From contig JBJMVQ010000039.1 in assembly GCA_045810625.1 (NCBI GenBank), positions 99,042 to 163,041 on the forward strand: a stretch of DNA of 64,000 nt, given 5' to 3'. This stretch comes from JACQFZ01 sp045810625. Its GTDB lineage: Bacteria; Pseudomonadota; Gammaproteobacteria; Acidiferrobacterales; Sulfurifustaceae. Each line of letters begins with the position of its first letter. Position 1 is the first letter of the stretch. Made by a program: the position numbers and the translations under genes. Below are positions 43,261-51,470 of this stretch, in pieces. The notes under the pieces were generated by a model that did no database searches, was not told the DNA's origin, and worked only from the letters and a program-made list of their open reading frames with translations.

Positions 43261-44210
43261 AGGCGGCGATTCGCTTTTACGACGAGCTCTGCGTGCAGCC
43301 GGACGCCATCGGCGAGCTGCTGCACGGGCTCGAAGCGCGCACGATCGCGCCGAAGTTTTTTTACGACACGCGCGGCTCCGAGTTGTTCGAAGCGATCTGC
43401 CGTCTGCCCGAGTACTACCTCACGCGCACCGAGACGGCGATTCTGCGCGCGAGCGCGCGTGACATCGCCCGCCGGACGAAGCCCGGCGTCGTGCTGGTCG
43501 AGCTCGGCAGCGGTGCGTCCGAGAAGGTGCGGCTGCTGCTCGATGCCGTGCGACCGGCCGCTTATCTCGGTATCGACATCTCGCGCGATTTTCTAAAGAG
43601 CGCAACGCGCCGGCTTGCGCAGGACTGTCCGTGGCTCGCGGTGCACGCAGCTTGCGCCGATTTTTGCCGGCCGCTTTCGCTGACGTATCCGCCGCCGGAG
43701 TTGTCGCGCCTGCTGTTCTTCCCCGGCTCGAGCATCGGCAACTTCACGCCGGCGGAAGCCGAGGTTTTTCTCAGGCAGCTGCATCCGCTCGTTCGTCCGG
43801 GCGGCGGGTTCGTGATCGGCATCGACCTGCGCAAGGACGCGCGCGTGCTGCACGCCGCTTACAACGACAGCCAGGGCGTGACCGCGGCGTTCAACCGGAA
43901 CGTGCTGCACCGACTGCGGCGCGAGTACGGAGCGGCGGTCGATCCCGACGCGTTCGTGCACGAGGCGGTGTACAACGAAGCGCTCGGCCGTATCGAAATG
44001 TATCTCGTCAGCACGCGCGATCAGGAAATCCGTCTGAGCGGACGGCGTTTCCATCTCCGCGACGGCGAGCGGCTGCACACCGAGTACTCCTACAAATACA
44101 CCATCGAAGGCTTCCACGCCCTCGCTCGCGCGGCCGGCTACGAACCCGAAGTCGTGTGGACGGATTTGCGGCGCTATTTCAGCGTGCACTACCTGCGTCT
44201 GCCCGCCTAA
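43257..44210 (+). CDS. egtD: L-histidine N-alpha-methyltransferase EgtD
   Basis: SAM-dependent enzyme that trimethylates histidine to hercynine, the first step of ergothioneine synthesis. The 317-residue protein has FYDTRGSELFEAICRLPEYYLTR, the SAM motif LVELGSGASEKVR, YLGIDIS, and FFPGSSIGNF. It starts at a GTG overlapping the egtB stop, so both enzymes should be made together. No separate egtA, egtC or egtE gene is nearby; the C-S lyase step must be encoded elsewhere. Confidence 0.95.
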   Translation: MKAAIRFYDELCVQPDAIGELLHGLEARTIAPKFFYDTRGSELFEAICRLPEYYLTRTETAILRASARDIARRTKPGVVLVELGSGASEKVRLLLDAVRPAAYLGIDISRDFLKSATRRLAQDCPWLAVHAACADFCRPLSLTYPPPELSRLLFFPGSSIGNFTPAEAEVFLRQLHPLVRPGGGFVIGIDLRKDARVLHAAYNDSQGVTAAFNRNVLHRLRREYGAAVDPDAFVHEAVYNEALGRIEMYLVSTRDQEIRLSGRRFHLRDGERLHTEYSYKYTIEGFHALARAAGYEPEVVWTDLRRYFSVHYLRLPA

Positions 44211-44215
44211 GGCGG

Positions 44216-44740
44216 TCAAACGCAGGTGCCGGTCAACGAAAACGGCCCGAGGATGGGCCAGGCGTCCGGGGTTCCGACGATGGCGCATAGCGCGATGCGG
44301 TCGGCCACGAATTCTCCCGGATGCCGGCCGGCGATTTCCGCAATGATCTTCTCCTTGTCGGCGCGATCGATCTCGCCGTAGACGAGACTCAGGTGCGGCA
44401 GGTAGTCCGCTTCGACGGGCTGCCCGAGTTCCGTACACGCTCGGCGATGCGCCGCGAGAAGCTCGGCGCTTTTGGCAGCGCGCAGAAACAGGCAACGAAA
44501 GTAAGCGTCGGTGTGATCGATGCCGTCGAACCGCACCGGAACCGGCGCGAGGTGCGTCGCAAGGCGTTGCGCTTCGGCGAGCGCCTGCGCTTTGGTGGCG
44601 CCGCGCGGTGCGGCGAGCGTGATATGCGGCTCGAACCGCGGCGTGCCGAGCCGCCGGCTCAGTGCGTCGATCAATTCCGCGAAATGTTCGCGCAGGGCGG
44701 GCGGCGGCATCAGCCATACGGAATATCGCACGTTTGTCAT
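44216..44740 (-). CDS. 2H phosphoesterase (2'-5' RNA ligase / cyclic phosphodiesterase family)
   Basis: A 174-residue protein with the two H-x-T/S-x motifs of the 2H superfamily, PHITL (about 38-42) and PHLSLVYG (about 114-121). These residues hydrolyse 2',3'-cyclic phosphates or join tRNA halves in vitro. The spacing and the YSVWLMP start resemble the plant/proteobacterial cyclic phosphodiesterase branch more than ThpR, so I leave the symbol empty. Convergent with egtD (five-base gap), divergent from the radical SAM gene. Confidence 0.85.
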   Translation of the reverse strand: MTNVRYSVWLMPPPALREHFAELIDALSRRLGTPRFEPHITLAAPRGATKAQALAEAQRLATHLAPVPVRFDGIDHTDAYFRCLFLRAAKSAELLAAHRRACTELGQPVEADYLPHLSLVYGEIDRADKEKIIAEIAGRHPGEFVADRIALCAIVGTPDAWPILGPFSLTGTCV

Positions 44741-44798
44741 GGATGCCTTGCCCCGAATCGGCCGATTTCAGAAGATGTCACGTCTGTCGAGGAATGTC

Positions 44799-45905
44799 AT
44801 GGGATCCCGATCCACTCCGCCCGATCCGGCTGTCGTCGCCCGCACGCTCCGTAAAGGTCGCGGTGCGGCGAGCAACACCGACGGCCGCTACGAATCGCTT
44901 CGGCACCAAGCCGAAGACGATGGATGGGGCGCACTCGACGCGGAAGTTCCGGCAGTGCAGACGGTCGTGGCGGCGGACAGCGCCCGCACCGTCATCACGC
45001 GCAACGATTCGCCCGACATTCCGTTCGAGCAGTCGATCAATCCTTATCGCGGCTGCGAGCACGGCTGCATCTACTGCTACGCGCGGCCGTCGCACACGTA
45101 TCTCGGGCTTTCCGCCGGGCTCGACTTCGAGTCCCGACTGTTCGCGAAATTCGACGCCGCCGCGCTGCTGCGTGAAGAGCTGCGCGCGCCGAACTATCAG
45201 CCGAAAGTGATCGCGCTCGGCGCGAACACCGATCCTTACCAGCCGGTCGAGCGGCGTCTGGGCATCACGCGCAGCGTGCTCGAGGTGCTCGCGGAGTTCG
45301 AGCACCCGGTGATCATCGTCACGAAATCGGCGCGCGTCGAGCGCGATGTCGATTTGCTCGCGCCGATGGCGGAGAAGAAGCTCGTGCAGGTCTTCATCAG
45401 TGTGACGACGCTGAAACCCGAACTGGCGCGTCGGCTCGAACCGCGCGCGACCGCACCCGCGCGGCGGCTGCAGGCGATACGCGCACTGAGTGATGCGAAC
45501 GTCCCGGTCGGCGTGCTCGTCGCGCCGGTCATTCCGGTGCTCACCGACGGAGAGCTGGAATCGATTTTGAAAGCGGCGAAGGAGGCCGGCGCGCGCGCGG
45601 CGAGCTACACGCTGCTGCGATTGCCGCACGAGATCAAGGATCTGTTCCAGGAGTGGCTGACCGCGCATGCGCCGCTCGCGGCCGCGCACGTCATGGCGCG
45701 CGTGCGGGAAACGCGCGGCGGTCGCGACAACGATCCGCGTTTCGGCTCGCGGATGCGCGGCGAGGGCGAATACGCGGAAATCATTCGCCATCGCTTCCGC
45801 CTCGCGCGGGATCGTCTCGGTCTGACTGGACGCGATTTGACGCCGCTCGACACGCGACGTTTTCGACGACCGGCGGCGAGCGGAGATCAGCTCGAGATGT
45901 TTTAG
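44799..45905 (+). CDS. PA0069-family radical SAM protein
   Basis: A 368-residue iron-sulfur protein. The 4Fe-4S motif is C-E-H-G-C-I-Y-C (about 85-92) in YRGCEHGCIYCYARPSH, followed by GANTDPYQPVERRL and VTKSARVERD, the signature of the SplB-like PA0069 group. The reaction is unknown. Start ATG 44799 is favoured by GAGG seven bases upstream over Mets at 44739 and 44775. C-terminal LDTRRFRRP and DQLEMF are typical of the family. Followed by repeat-rich sequence. Confidence 0.9.
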   Translation: MGSRSTPPDPAVVARTLRKGRGAASNTDGRYESLRHQAEDDGWGALDAEVPAVQTVVAADSARTVITRNDSPDIPFEQSINPYRGCEHGCIYCYARPSHTYLGLSAGLDFESRLFAKFDAAALLREELRAPNYQPKVIALGANTDPYQPVERRLGITRSVLEVLAEFEHPVIIVTKSARVERDVDLLAPMAEKKLVQVFISVTTLKPELARRLEPRATAPARRLQAIRALSDANVPVGVLVAPVIPVLTDGELESILKAAKEAGARAASYTLLRLPHEIKDLFQEWLTAHAPLAAAHVMARVRETRGGRDNDPRFGSRMRGEGEYAEIIRHRFRLARDRLGLTGRDLTPLDTRRFRRPAASGDQLEMF

Positions 45906-45924
45906 AGAAACTTTGAAATATTCG

Positions 45925-46017
45925 TTTTCAACGCAAAGGCCGCGAAGGACGCCAAGGAAAAGACTTTAAAAGTTAGGAAAAAACCTTTACGTCCTTGGCG
46001 TCCATGGCGTTGAGACC
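45925..46017. repeat. Dispersed inverted repeat, GCAAAGGACGC family, copy 4
   Basis: Left arm ttttcaacgcaaaggccgcg aaggacgccaaggaaaa, right arm cgtccttggcgtccatggcg ttgagacc. Arms are separated by about 28 bases. Together with copy 5 it fills most of the 345-base gap 45906-46250, which contains no gene. Confidence 0.75.
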
Positions 46018-46050
46018 TATAAATCAGTCCTTTCTTAGGAACATGATTGC

Positions 46051-46138
46051 CAACCGCGGAGGACACAGAGGACGCAGAGGAAATCTAGGGTAAGCAAGTC
46101 AAACCTCTGCGTCCTCCGCGTCCTCTGCGGTGAAAACG
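46051..46138. repeat. Dispersed inverted repeat, GGAGGACGCAGAGG variant, copy 5
   Basis: Left arm accgcggaggacacagagga cgcagagg, right arm cctctgcgtcctccgcgtcc tctgcggtgaaaac. Arms match well over about 28 positions with about 20 bases between, so the RNA would form a long hairpin. Confidence 0.78.
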
Positions 46139-46250
46139 TTCGTTAGCCCGCGCCGCGGGGATCGTGCCGGCACAAGAACGAAGACGTTGCCTCGCACCGC
46201 CTGACCGAGATACGAACTATAGTGAGTACAGGCATCGTCTGCGTGACCCC

Positions 46251-46871
46251 GTGAGCAATCTCTTCTTCGACGCGTTCGTGATTCTCCTGGTTGTCGTCGA
46301 CCCGATCGGCTTGGTGCCGATTTTCGCGTCGATCACGCACGGCGGCGCGCCGCAATATCGCCGGCGCATGGCCGTGCAGGGAACGATCATCGCGGCGATC
46401 ATCCTCTTCGTGTTCGTGTTGGCCGGCGCGGCATTTTTGCGCACGCTCGGCATCAGCGTGCCGGCGTTTCAGATCGCGGGCGGACTGCTGCTGTTTCTGG
46501 TCGCGGTCGATATGGTGTTCGTGCGCCAGTCCGGCATCCGTTCCACGACCGAACGCGAGCAGCGTGAGGCGGAAAAGAAAGAGGACGTGTCCGTGTTCCC
46601 ACTCGCGTTTCCGCTCATTGCGGGTCCGGGCGCTCTCACCACAGTGCTGTTGATGTCGAGCAAGTACGCGGTCAAACCCTACGGCATCGTGATCGTGCTT
46701 GCCGTGGTCGTGGCTGTGTTGTTGCTCGGGCTCGCGGCGCTGCTGCAAGCGGCGCGCATCATGCGATGGATGGGCGAAACCGGCGCGAACGTGGTGACAC
46801 GTGTGCTGGGGGTCGTGCTGACCGCGTTGGCCGTCCAATACGTCATCGACGGCGTACACGCGGTATTTTGA
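46251..46871 (+). CDS. MarC-family integral membrane protein
   Basis: A 206-residue inner-membrane protein with six hydrophobic segments. The first is FFDAFVILLVVVDPIGLVPIF, containing the conserved DPIG(L/N)xPIF signature; the fourth/fifth contain PLAFPLIAGPGALTTVLL, also characteristic. Function unknown (not an antibiotic resistance regulator despite the name). The GTG at 46251 gives the normal family length; an ATG-less extension to 46164 lies in the repeat gap. Convergent with the HD-GYP gene. Confidence 0.92.
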   Translation: MSNLFFDAFVILLVVVDPIGLVPIFASITHGGAPQYRRRMAVQGTIIAAIILFVFVLAGAAFLRTLGISVPAFQIAGGLLLFLVAVDMVFVRQSGIRSTTEREQREAEKKEDVSVFPLAFPLIAGPGALTTVLLMSSKYAVKPYGIVIVLAVVVAVLLLGLAALLQAARIMRWMGETGANVVTRVLGVVLTALAVQYVIDGVHAVF

Positions 46872-46886
46872 AACGCCGTTGAGCGC

Positions 46887-48203
46887 TCAGGCGTCTTCGG
46901 ACGGCGCGTCGCCGGATTTCGTTCCGCGCGCCATTTTCGTCACCGGGAGGTAGCGAACCGGATCGATGCCGTAAGTCCCCGGATCGAGTACGCGTTCGAT
47001 TTCGACGGCGCCGCCGGAAGCGGTTTTGTAGTGAATGAGATCCACGGTGACCGGTTTCGGATACGGCGTACCGCTCGCCGTCAGCGCGAGCACGACCCGC
47101 GGTTTCAAGCGCCGCACGCGGTTCATCGCGACGACGACGCCGACCTCGCCGGTGCTGAGCTCGACGACGCTCCCGATCGGATAGATACCCATGCACTGAA
47201 TGAACTGTTCGATCATCCCGGGGTGGAACTCGCGTCCGCGCCACTCGTAGATCTGACGCAGGGCCGCGTGTGCCGACATGCCGGCGCGGTAGGCGCGGTC
47301 GCTCGTGAGCGCATCGTAGCAGTCGACGATGCCGCCCATCGTGCCGAAGGCGCCAATTTCCTCGCCCTTCAGCCCGGCCATGTAGCCGGTTCCGTTGTAG
47401 CGCTCGTGGTGGTAGCGCACGACTTCGATCGCGGCCGGTGGAATGCCCGCGGTGCGCTCGAGAATCTCGACGCCGCGTGGTACGTGCGTCCTCATGACGC
47501 CAAGCTCGTACTCGTTGAGCGGCGTCGGCTTGTTGATGATTTCCGGCGGCAGCTTGATCTTTCCAATGTCGTGCAGCAATCCGCCGATGCCCAGAGCGAG
47601 CAGGCTGTCGCGATCGAGGCCGAGATGCCGGCCGAACATGAGTGCCAGGATGCACACGCGCAGGCCGTGCAGCGCGGTGTATTCGCTTTTGTTCTTGAGT
47701 TGAATAAAGCAGGTGAGCGCGTCCGGGTTGCGCAGCACGCTTTCGGCGAGATCGCTTACGACCTGGCGCGCGAGGCCCGAGTCGACGCCTTTGTCGTCGC
47801 GTGCGTCGTTCAGAATCCGATAGACGAGGTTGCGCGCGATTCCGTAGTGCGCGCGAACGGCGTCGATCTCTTGTTCGAGGGTGGTCTGGTCCGTGTAGAC
47901 CGGTTGCCCGCGGGGTTGATTGACGATCTTCAGAACGTCGTGCGCAAAGCGCTGCTCGGCTTCGGTCGGCGCGGCCGCGGGCGCACGCCCGGGTTTCGCG
48001 TTCGGGTTCCGCGGGTTCGGGTCGACAACGTTATCCGGCACCTCGATGTAGACCCAACGGCAATGGCGCCGAAGATCATCGATATCGGTTTGCGAGCGGA
48101 TCTCGAACCCTTGGAACAGAAATGGAGTTCCAAGCCATGGTCGGTCGAGCTCGGCGACGTACATGCCGATCTCGAGGTACTGGACGTCTATCTTTTTGCG
48201 CAA
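46887..48203 (-). CDS. HD-GYP domain protein with N-terminal DUF3391
   Basis: A 438-residue likely cyclic-di-GMP phosphodiesterase. Residues about 1-130 are a DUF3391 region (KKIDVQYLEIGMYVAELDRPW). The HD-GYP domain follows: H-D at 211-212 and Lys 215 (LLHDIGKIKLP), His 240 (HVPRG), His-His 265-266 and Asp 297 (DCYDALTSDRAY). The eponymous motif reads YNGTGYMAGLKG instead of DGxGYPxGLxG, i.e. Asn for Asp and Met for Pro, so activity may be altered. ATG start. Divergent from the DUF2007 gene. Confidence 0.92.
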   Translation of the reverse strand: MRKKIDVQYLEIGMYVAELDRPWLGTPFLFQGFEIRSQTDIDDLRRHCRWVYIEVPDNVVDPNPRNPNAKPGRAPAAAPTEAEQRFAHDVLKIVNQPRGQPVYTDQTTLEQEIDAVRAHYGIARNLVYRILNDARDDKGVDSGLARQVVSDLAESVLRNPDALTCFIQLKNKSEYTALHGLRVCILALMFGRHLGLDRDSLLALGIGGLLHDIGKIKLPPEIINKPTPLNEYELGVMRTHVPRGVEILERTAGIPPAAIEVVRYHHERYNGTGYMAGLKGEEIGAFGTMGGIVDCYDALTSDRAYRAGMSAHAALRQIYEWRGREFHPGMIEQFIQCMGIYPIGSVVELSTGEVGVVVAMNRVRRLKPRVVLALTASGTPYPKPVTVDLIHYKTASGGAVEIERVLDPGTYGIDPVRYLPVTKMARGTKSGDAPSEDA

Positions 48204-48322
48204 GTTTGGCCGCCGGATCAGGCTTCGACGGCACCCGCCGTCTAGCTAGGTTTCGATTTAGCTTTATCGCTCTCTATTTACATAGCGTTGCTACCGCTCG
48301 TCGGCAAGTGTTCAATGGTCTC

Positions 48323-48634
48323 GTGAAGCGGATTTATAGCGCCGGAAACCTGCAGGAGGCCTACCTCATCCTGCACCGTTTGGCGCACGCCGGTATTCCG
48401 GCGCGCGTCCTCAATGAGCATGCGCAGGGCGGCGTGGGCGACTTGCCGTTCACCCATGCCTACCCGGAAATCTGGGTGCTCGAACCGGCCGACGCCGAGC
48501 GCGCGCGGCGCCTGATCGAGGACTACGAGCGGGCGCCGGCGCCGGGTCCAGTGCGGGTGTGCGCGTCCTGCCGGGAGGAGAATCCGGAAAGCTTCGAGAT
48601 ATGTTGGCATTGCGGCGCCGTCCTCGACCGCTAA
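48323..48634 (+). CDS. DUF2007 protein with C-terminal zinc ribbon
   Basis: A 103-residue protein. The first 70 residues follow the DUF2007 (PII-like/signal transducing) pattern: KRIYSAGNLQEAYLILHRLAHAGIPARVLNE and EIWVLEPADAERARRLI. The tail holds C-A-S-C ... C-W-H-C, a small zinc ribbon. The start is GTG at 48323 (VKRIYSAGN, the family's usual beginning); a GTG at 48308 is possible. Function unknown. It is convergent with the next gene. Confidence 0.85.
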   Translation: MKRIYSAGNLQEAYLILHRLAHAGIPARVLNEHAQGGVGDLPFTHAYPEIWVLEPADAERARRLIEDYERAPAPGPVRVCASCREENPESFEICWHCGAVLDR

Positions 48635-48667
48635 ACGCCGACGATCGCAGGCGCCGCGTCCACGCCC

Positions 48668-49819
48668 CTAGAGCTGCGCGCCGATCTCCCCCTCGGCGTG
48701 AATCTTGGCCCGCAGCAAGTCGCCGGCAATCGGCTGCCACGCCGCGCGCGGTTCGCGGATTGCGGCGGACAGCTCCCGCGAAAACGTCGGATAGGCATAC
48801 AGATCGTCGTTCACGGCCAGGCGCGCGCCGTCGTCGAGAAACGCTATGAGCGCTGCTATCTTGTGCAACCGATCCCGCCTCGCGGCAACATCGGCGTTCG
48901 CAGCTGTCTCCCGAACGTACGCGTCCGTGTTTCGCTCCATGGTTGCGAGCGGCTCTTTCAGTTTTTGGTAATCCCGCTGCAACATCGAATGCGCGTGTTC
49001 GTAAAGCGCAAATAGTTCTGTCACGCGATCTGCCACGCTACGCACGCACGCGTGGCGCTCCATTGTTTCGAAGAAAATCCGGTAGATGTCGGCGTCATCG
49101 GGAATCGTCACCCACGGTGCGCGCCGCGCTGGCGAAGTTGCGGCCGCGCTCATCGGCGCGATCGCTCGCAATGCGCTCTCGACGCGGTCTGCACATAACG
49201 AGACTTCGGCAGCGAGTCCCGATTCGGTCTGCTCCGTCCCGAACGGAAAGACGACCGCGTTGTTCCTGACGCCCGCGTCGGCCGCCCGGTCGGATTGAAC
49301 CGGATCGCCGGCGCCGCCGGTAGCATGAGGCGGGTGGGCGACCAGGCGGATTTTCTGCGCCCGTCGCATGCGGGCTTCACGCTCGCGGGCGGCGACATAT
49401 CGCGCGAGCGCATCGGCAAACACGTTACATTGTCCAATGAATTCGCGCGAGAACGCGAAAAGCCGAACAATGAATTCCTGCGTCACCGCTGTGCGGTCGG
49501 GTGCCTGGGCGATCCGCGATGCGAGCTGTGCCTGTCTTTGGTGCAATACGGCGCCGCATTGGCGCGCCCCGGTCAGGATATCGGAGATCCGCGCGAGTGA
49601 TTGGTGCAGGCGATGTGCGGCGTCGAGCTGTTCGCGAAGGTGCGGAAGCATCGAAATGCCGCTGCCGGCGCTCAGGAGCAGCAGCTGCAGTCGTTGCTTC
49701 GCATCGCGCAGCTCGGCGGCGCCGAGTAAAGCGTGCGCCTCGAGGAAGCGCAGCGCGGTCAGAAGAATGACCGCTTCACGTTCGCGCGCGCCTATAAAAT
49801 GGTTGCGGTTGACGGCCAT
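48668..49819 (-). CDS. Hypothetical helical protein
   Basis: A 383-residue soluble, mostly helical protein. N-terminal half has leucine-rich helices (RLQLLLLSAGSGISMLPHLREQLDAAHRLHQSLARI), the middle an Arg/Asp/Gly linker, and the C-terminal half further helices (YRIFFETMERHACVRSVADRVTELFALYEHAHSML and AYPTFSRELSAAIREPRAAW). No cofactor or catalytic motif is seen and I do not recognise it. Start at 49819 (MAVNRN) is uncertain; 49855 is another in-frame Met, and the frame stays open to 50458 through the divergent htpX. The gene is divergent from htpX. Confidence 0.65.
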   Translation of the reverse strand: MAVNRNHFIGAREREAVILLTALRFLEAHALLGAAELRDAKQRLQLLLLSAGSGISMLPHLREQLDAAHRLHQSLARISDILTGARQCGAVLHQRQAQLASRIAQAPDRTAVTQEFIVRLFAFSREFIGQCNVFADALARYVAAREREARMRRAQKIRLVAHPPHATGGAGDPVQSDRAADAGVRNNAVVFPFGTEQTESGLAAEVSLCADRVESALRAIAPMSAAATSPARRAPWVTIPDDADIYRIFFETMERHACVRSVADRVTELFALYEHAHSMLQRDYQKLKEPLATMERNTDAYVRETAANADVAARRDRLHKIAALIAFLDDGARLAVNDDLYAYPTFSRELSAAIREPRAAWQPIAGDLLRAKIHAEGEIGAQL

Positions 49820-49943
49820 ATCGGCGGGGAAACGTCCGGGCCGGTAGGGTAACATACCGGTTCGGTGGCGCCAGCTTCCGCGCCGAAACGCGCCGTGCCA
49901 GCGTAACGGCGGTCCGGTGCGGCCCTGCTCGCCGCCGGGGAGA

Positions 49944-49973
49944 CATTGAACTCGTCGAGTCGCACCCGCATCT
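49944..49973 (+). promoter_or_regulatory. Sigma-32-like heat-shock promoter of htpX
   Basis: cATTGAA (49944-49950), 14 bases, CCCGCATCT (49965-49973), close to the sigma-32 consensus CTTGAA / CCCCAT-T. It lies 36 bases before the htpX ATG. htpX is a sigma-32/Cpx gene in E. coli. Confidence 0.6.
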
Positions 49974-50008
49974 AAAGGATGCTTGGTTACGTCCGGAGAT
50001 AAAGAACT

Positions 50009-50887
50009 ATGAAGCGCATTTTCCTGTTCCTCGCCACGAACATCGCGATCCTCATCGTGCTCAGTATCACGTTGAGACTGCTCGGCGTCGACCGGATCAT
50101 CGATCAGTCGGGAGGGCTTAATTTCAATGCGCTCCTCGTCTTCGCCGCGGTCATCGGCATGGGCGGTTCCTTTATTTCGCTCGCGCTCTCGAAGTGGATG
50201 GCGAAAAGGATGACCGGCGCCGAGGTGATCGCGCAGCCGCGCAACAGCACCGAAGCCTGGCTGATCGACACGGTGCGCCGTCACGCGCGCGCGTCCGGCA
50301 TCGAAATGCCGGAAGTCGCGGTCTACGATTCGCCGGACATCAACGCGTTTGCGACCGGCATGAACAAGAACAAAGCGCTGGTAGCGGTCAGCACCGGCTT
50401 GCTCGCGTCGATGAACCGCGACGAGGCGGACGCCGTGCTCGGCCACGAGGTGACGCACGTCGCGAACGGCGACATGGTCACGCTAGCGCTGATCCAGGGC
50501 GTGGTGAATACCTTCGTCGTGTTCATGGCCCGTGTGATCGGCTACGTCGTCGACCGCACCGTCTTCAAGAACGAGGACGAGCGGGGGCCCGCGTTCTTCG
50601 TCACGACGATCGTTGCCGAGCTGCTGCTCGCGATTCTCGCGAGCATGATCGTCATGTGGTTCAGCCGTTACCGCGAATTCCGTGCCGACGCCGGAGGCGC
50701 GCGCCTCGCCGGTCGGCCGAAGATGATCGCGGCGCTCGAGCGGCTGAAGGCGAGCCACGAATCGCACTTGCCCGACCAGATGGCGGCGTTTGGTATCAAC
50801 GGGCGCATCACGCGCGGCTTTGCGAAGCTGTTCATGTCGCATCCGCCGCTCGATGAGCGCATCGCGGCGTTGAAGACAGCCGCCTGA
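50009..50887 (+). CDS. htpX: Heat-shock membrane metalloprotease HtpX
   Basis: Inner-membrane M48B zinc protease for misfolded membrane proteins. The 292-residue protein has two N-terminal helices (MKRIFLFLATNIAILIVLSI; NALLVFAAVIGMGGSFISLAL), the zinc motif HEVTH at 146-150, two further hydrophobic segments and the third ligand Glu in RYREFRADAGGARL. ATG start with a heat-shock-type promoter upstream. Followed by a thioesterase gene. Confidence 0.95.
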   Translation: MKRIFLFLATNIAILIVLSITLRLLGVDRIIDQSGGLNFNALLVFAAVIGMGGSFISLALSKWMAKRMTGAEVIAQPRNSTEAWLIDTVRRHARASGIEMPEVAVYDSPDINAFATGMNKNKALVAVSTGLLASMNRDEADAVLGHEVTHVANGDMVTLALIQGVVNTFVVFMARVIGYVVDRTVFKNEDERGPAFFVTTIVAELLLAILASMIVMWFSRYREFRADAGGARLAGRPKMIAALERLKASHESHLPDQMAAFGINGRITRGFAKLFMSHPPLDERIAALKTAA

Positions 50888-50967
50888 GTTGCACCCACGG
50901 CCGCTTCGATGTGCACCGTTCGTTGCCGGCGCCCAACAAGCGCCGGCAGAATGGTTTCCGTGACTGA

Positions 50968-51399
50968 ATGAGCGCGATCTGGAAACAACCCGTCTCCGTC
51001 GATCAACTCACGGCGATTCACGTCGGCACGACGGCGAGTCATCTCGGTATCGAGTTCCTTGAGATTGGCGACAACTTCATGCGCGCTCGAGCGCCCGTCG
51101 ATCAGCGAACGCGTCAGCCCATGGGGATACTGCATGGCGGTGTCTCCGTCTTGCTCGCGGAGACACTCGGCTCGAATTGCGCCGCGTTCGCGGTTCCGTA
51201 CGGCACGCCCGTTGTTGGACTCGATATCAACGCGAACCATATTCGCAGCGTGCGCGAAGGCTGGGTCACCGGCATATCGAAACCGGTTCACATCGGACGC
51301 AGCACGCACGTCTGGCACATCGAGCTGACAAACGATCAGGGGCTAATCACGTGCGTATCACGTATCACCATGGCGGTCTTGGCGCCGGCGAGCGGGTGA
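50968..51399 (+). CDS. Hotdog-fold thioesterase (PaaI/EntH-YbdB type)
   Basis: A 143-residue acyl-CoA thioesterase of the 4HBT superfamily. The motif RQPMGILHGGVSVLLAETLGSNCAAF holds the H-G-G and catalytic Glu, and GLDINANHIRSVREGWVTG is the usual second segment. The closeness to EntH/menaquinone DHNA-CoA thioesterase (MenI-like) is visible, but no pathway neighbour supports either. Ends before a bidirectional terminator. Confidence 0.92.
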   Translation: MSAIWKQPVSVDQLTAIHVGTTASHLGIEFLEIGDNFMRARAPVDQRTRQPMGILHGGVSVLLAETLGSNCAAFAVPYGTPVVGLDINANHIRSVREGWVTGISKPVHIGRSTHVWHIELTNDQGLITCVSRITMAVLAPASG

Positions 51400-51438
51400 C
51401 GTAGCGGCCGCGAGCGCTTGAGGCTCTTCCGGCGATGG

Positions 51439-51470
51439 AAGCCCGTCGAGTGCAAACGCGACGGGCTTTT
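51439..51470. terminator. Intrinsic terminator between convergent genes
   Basis: AAGCCCGTCG-(10-base loop)-CGACGGGCTT followed on the plus strand by TTATTTTT. It ends the thioesterase transcript and touches the stop of the DUF1223 gene. Confidence 0.88.

Noticed and set aside
48668..50458. 596-codon frame reaching into htpX
   Set aside because: The part beyond about 49855 is antisense to htpX and to its promoter.
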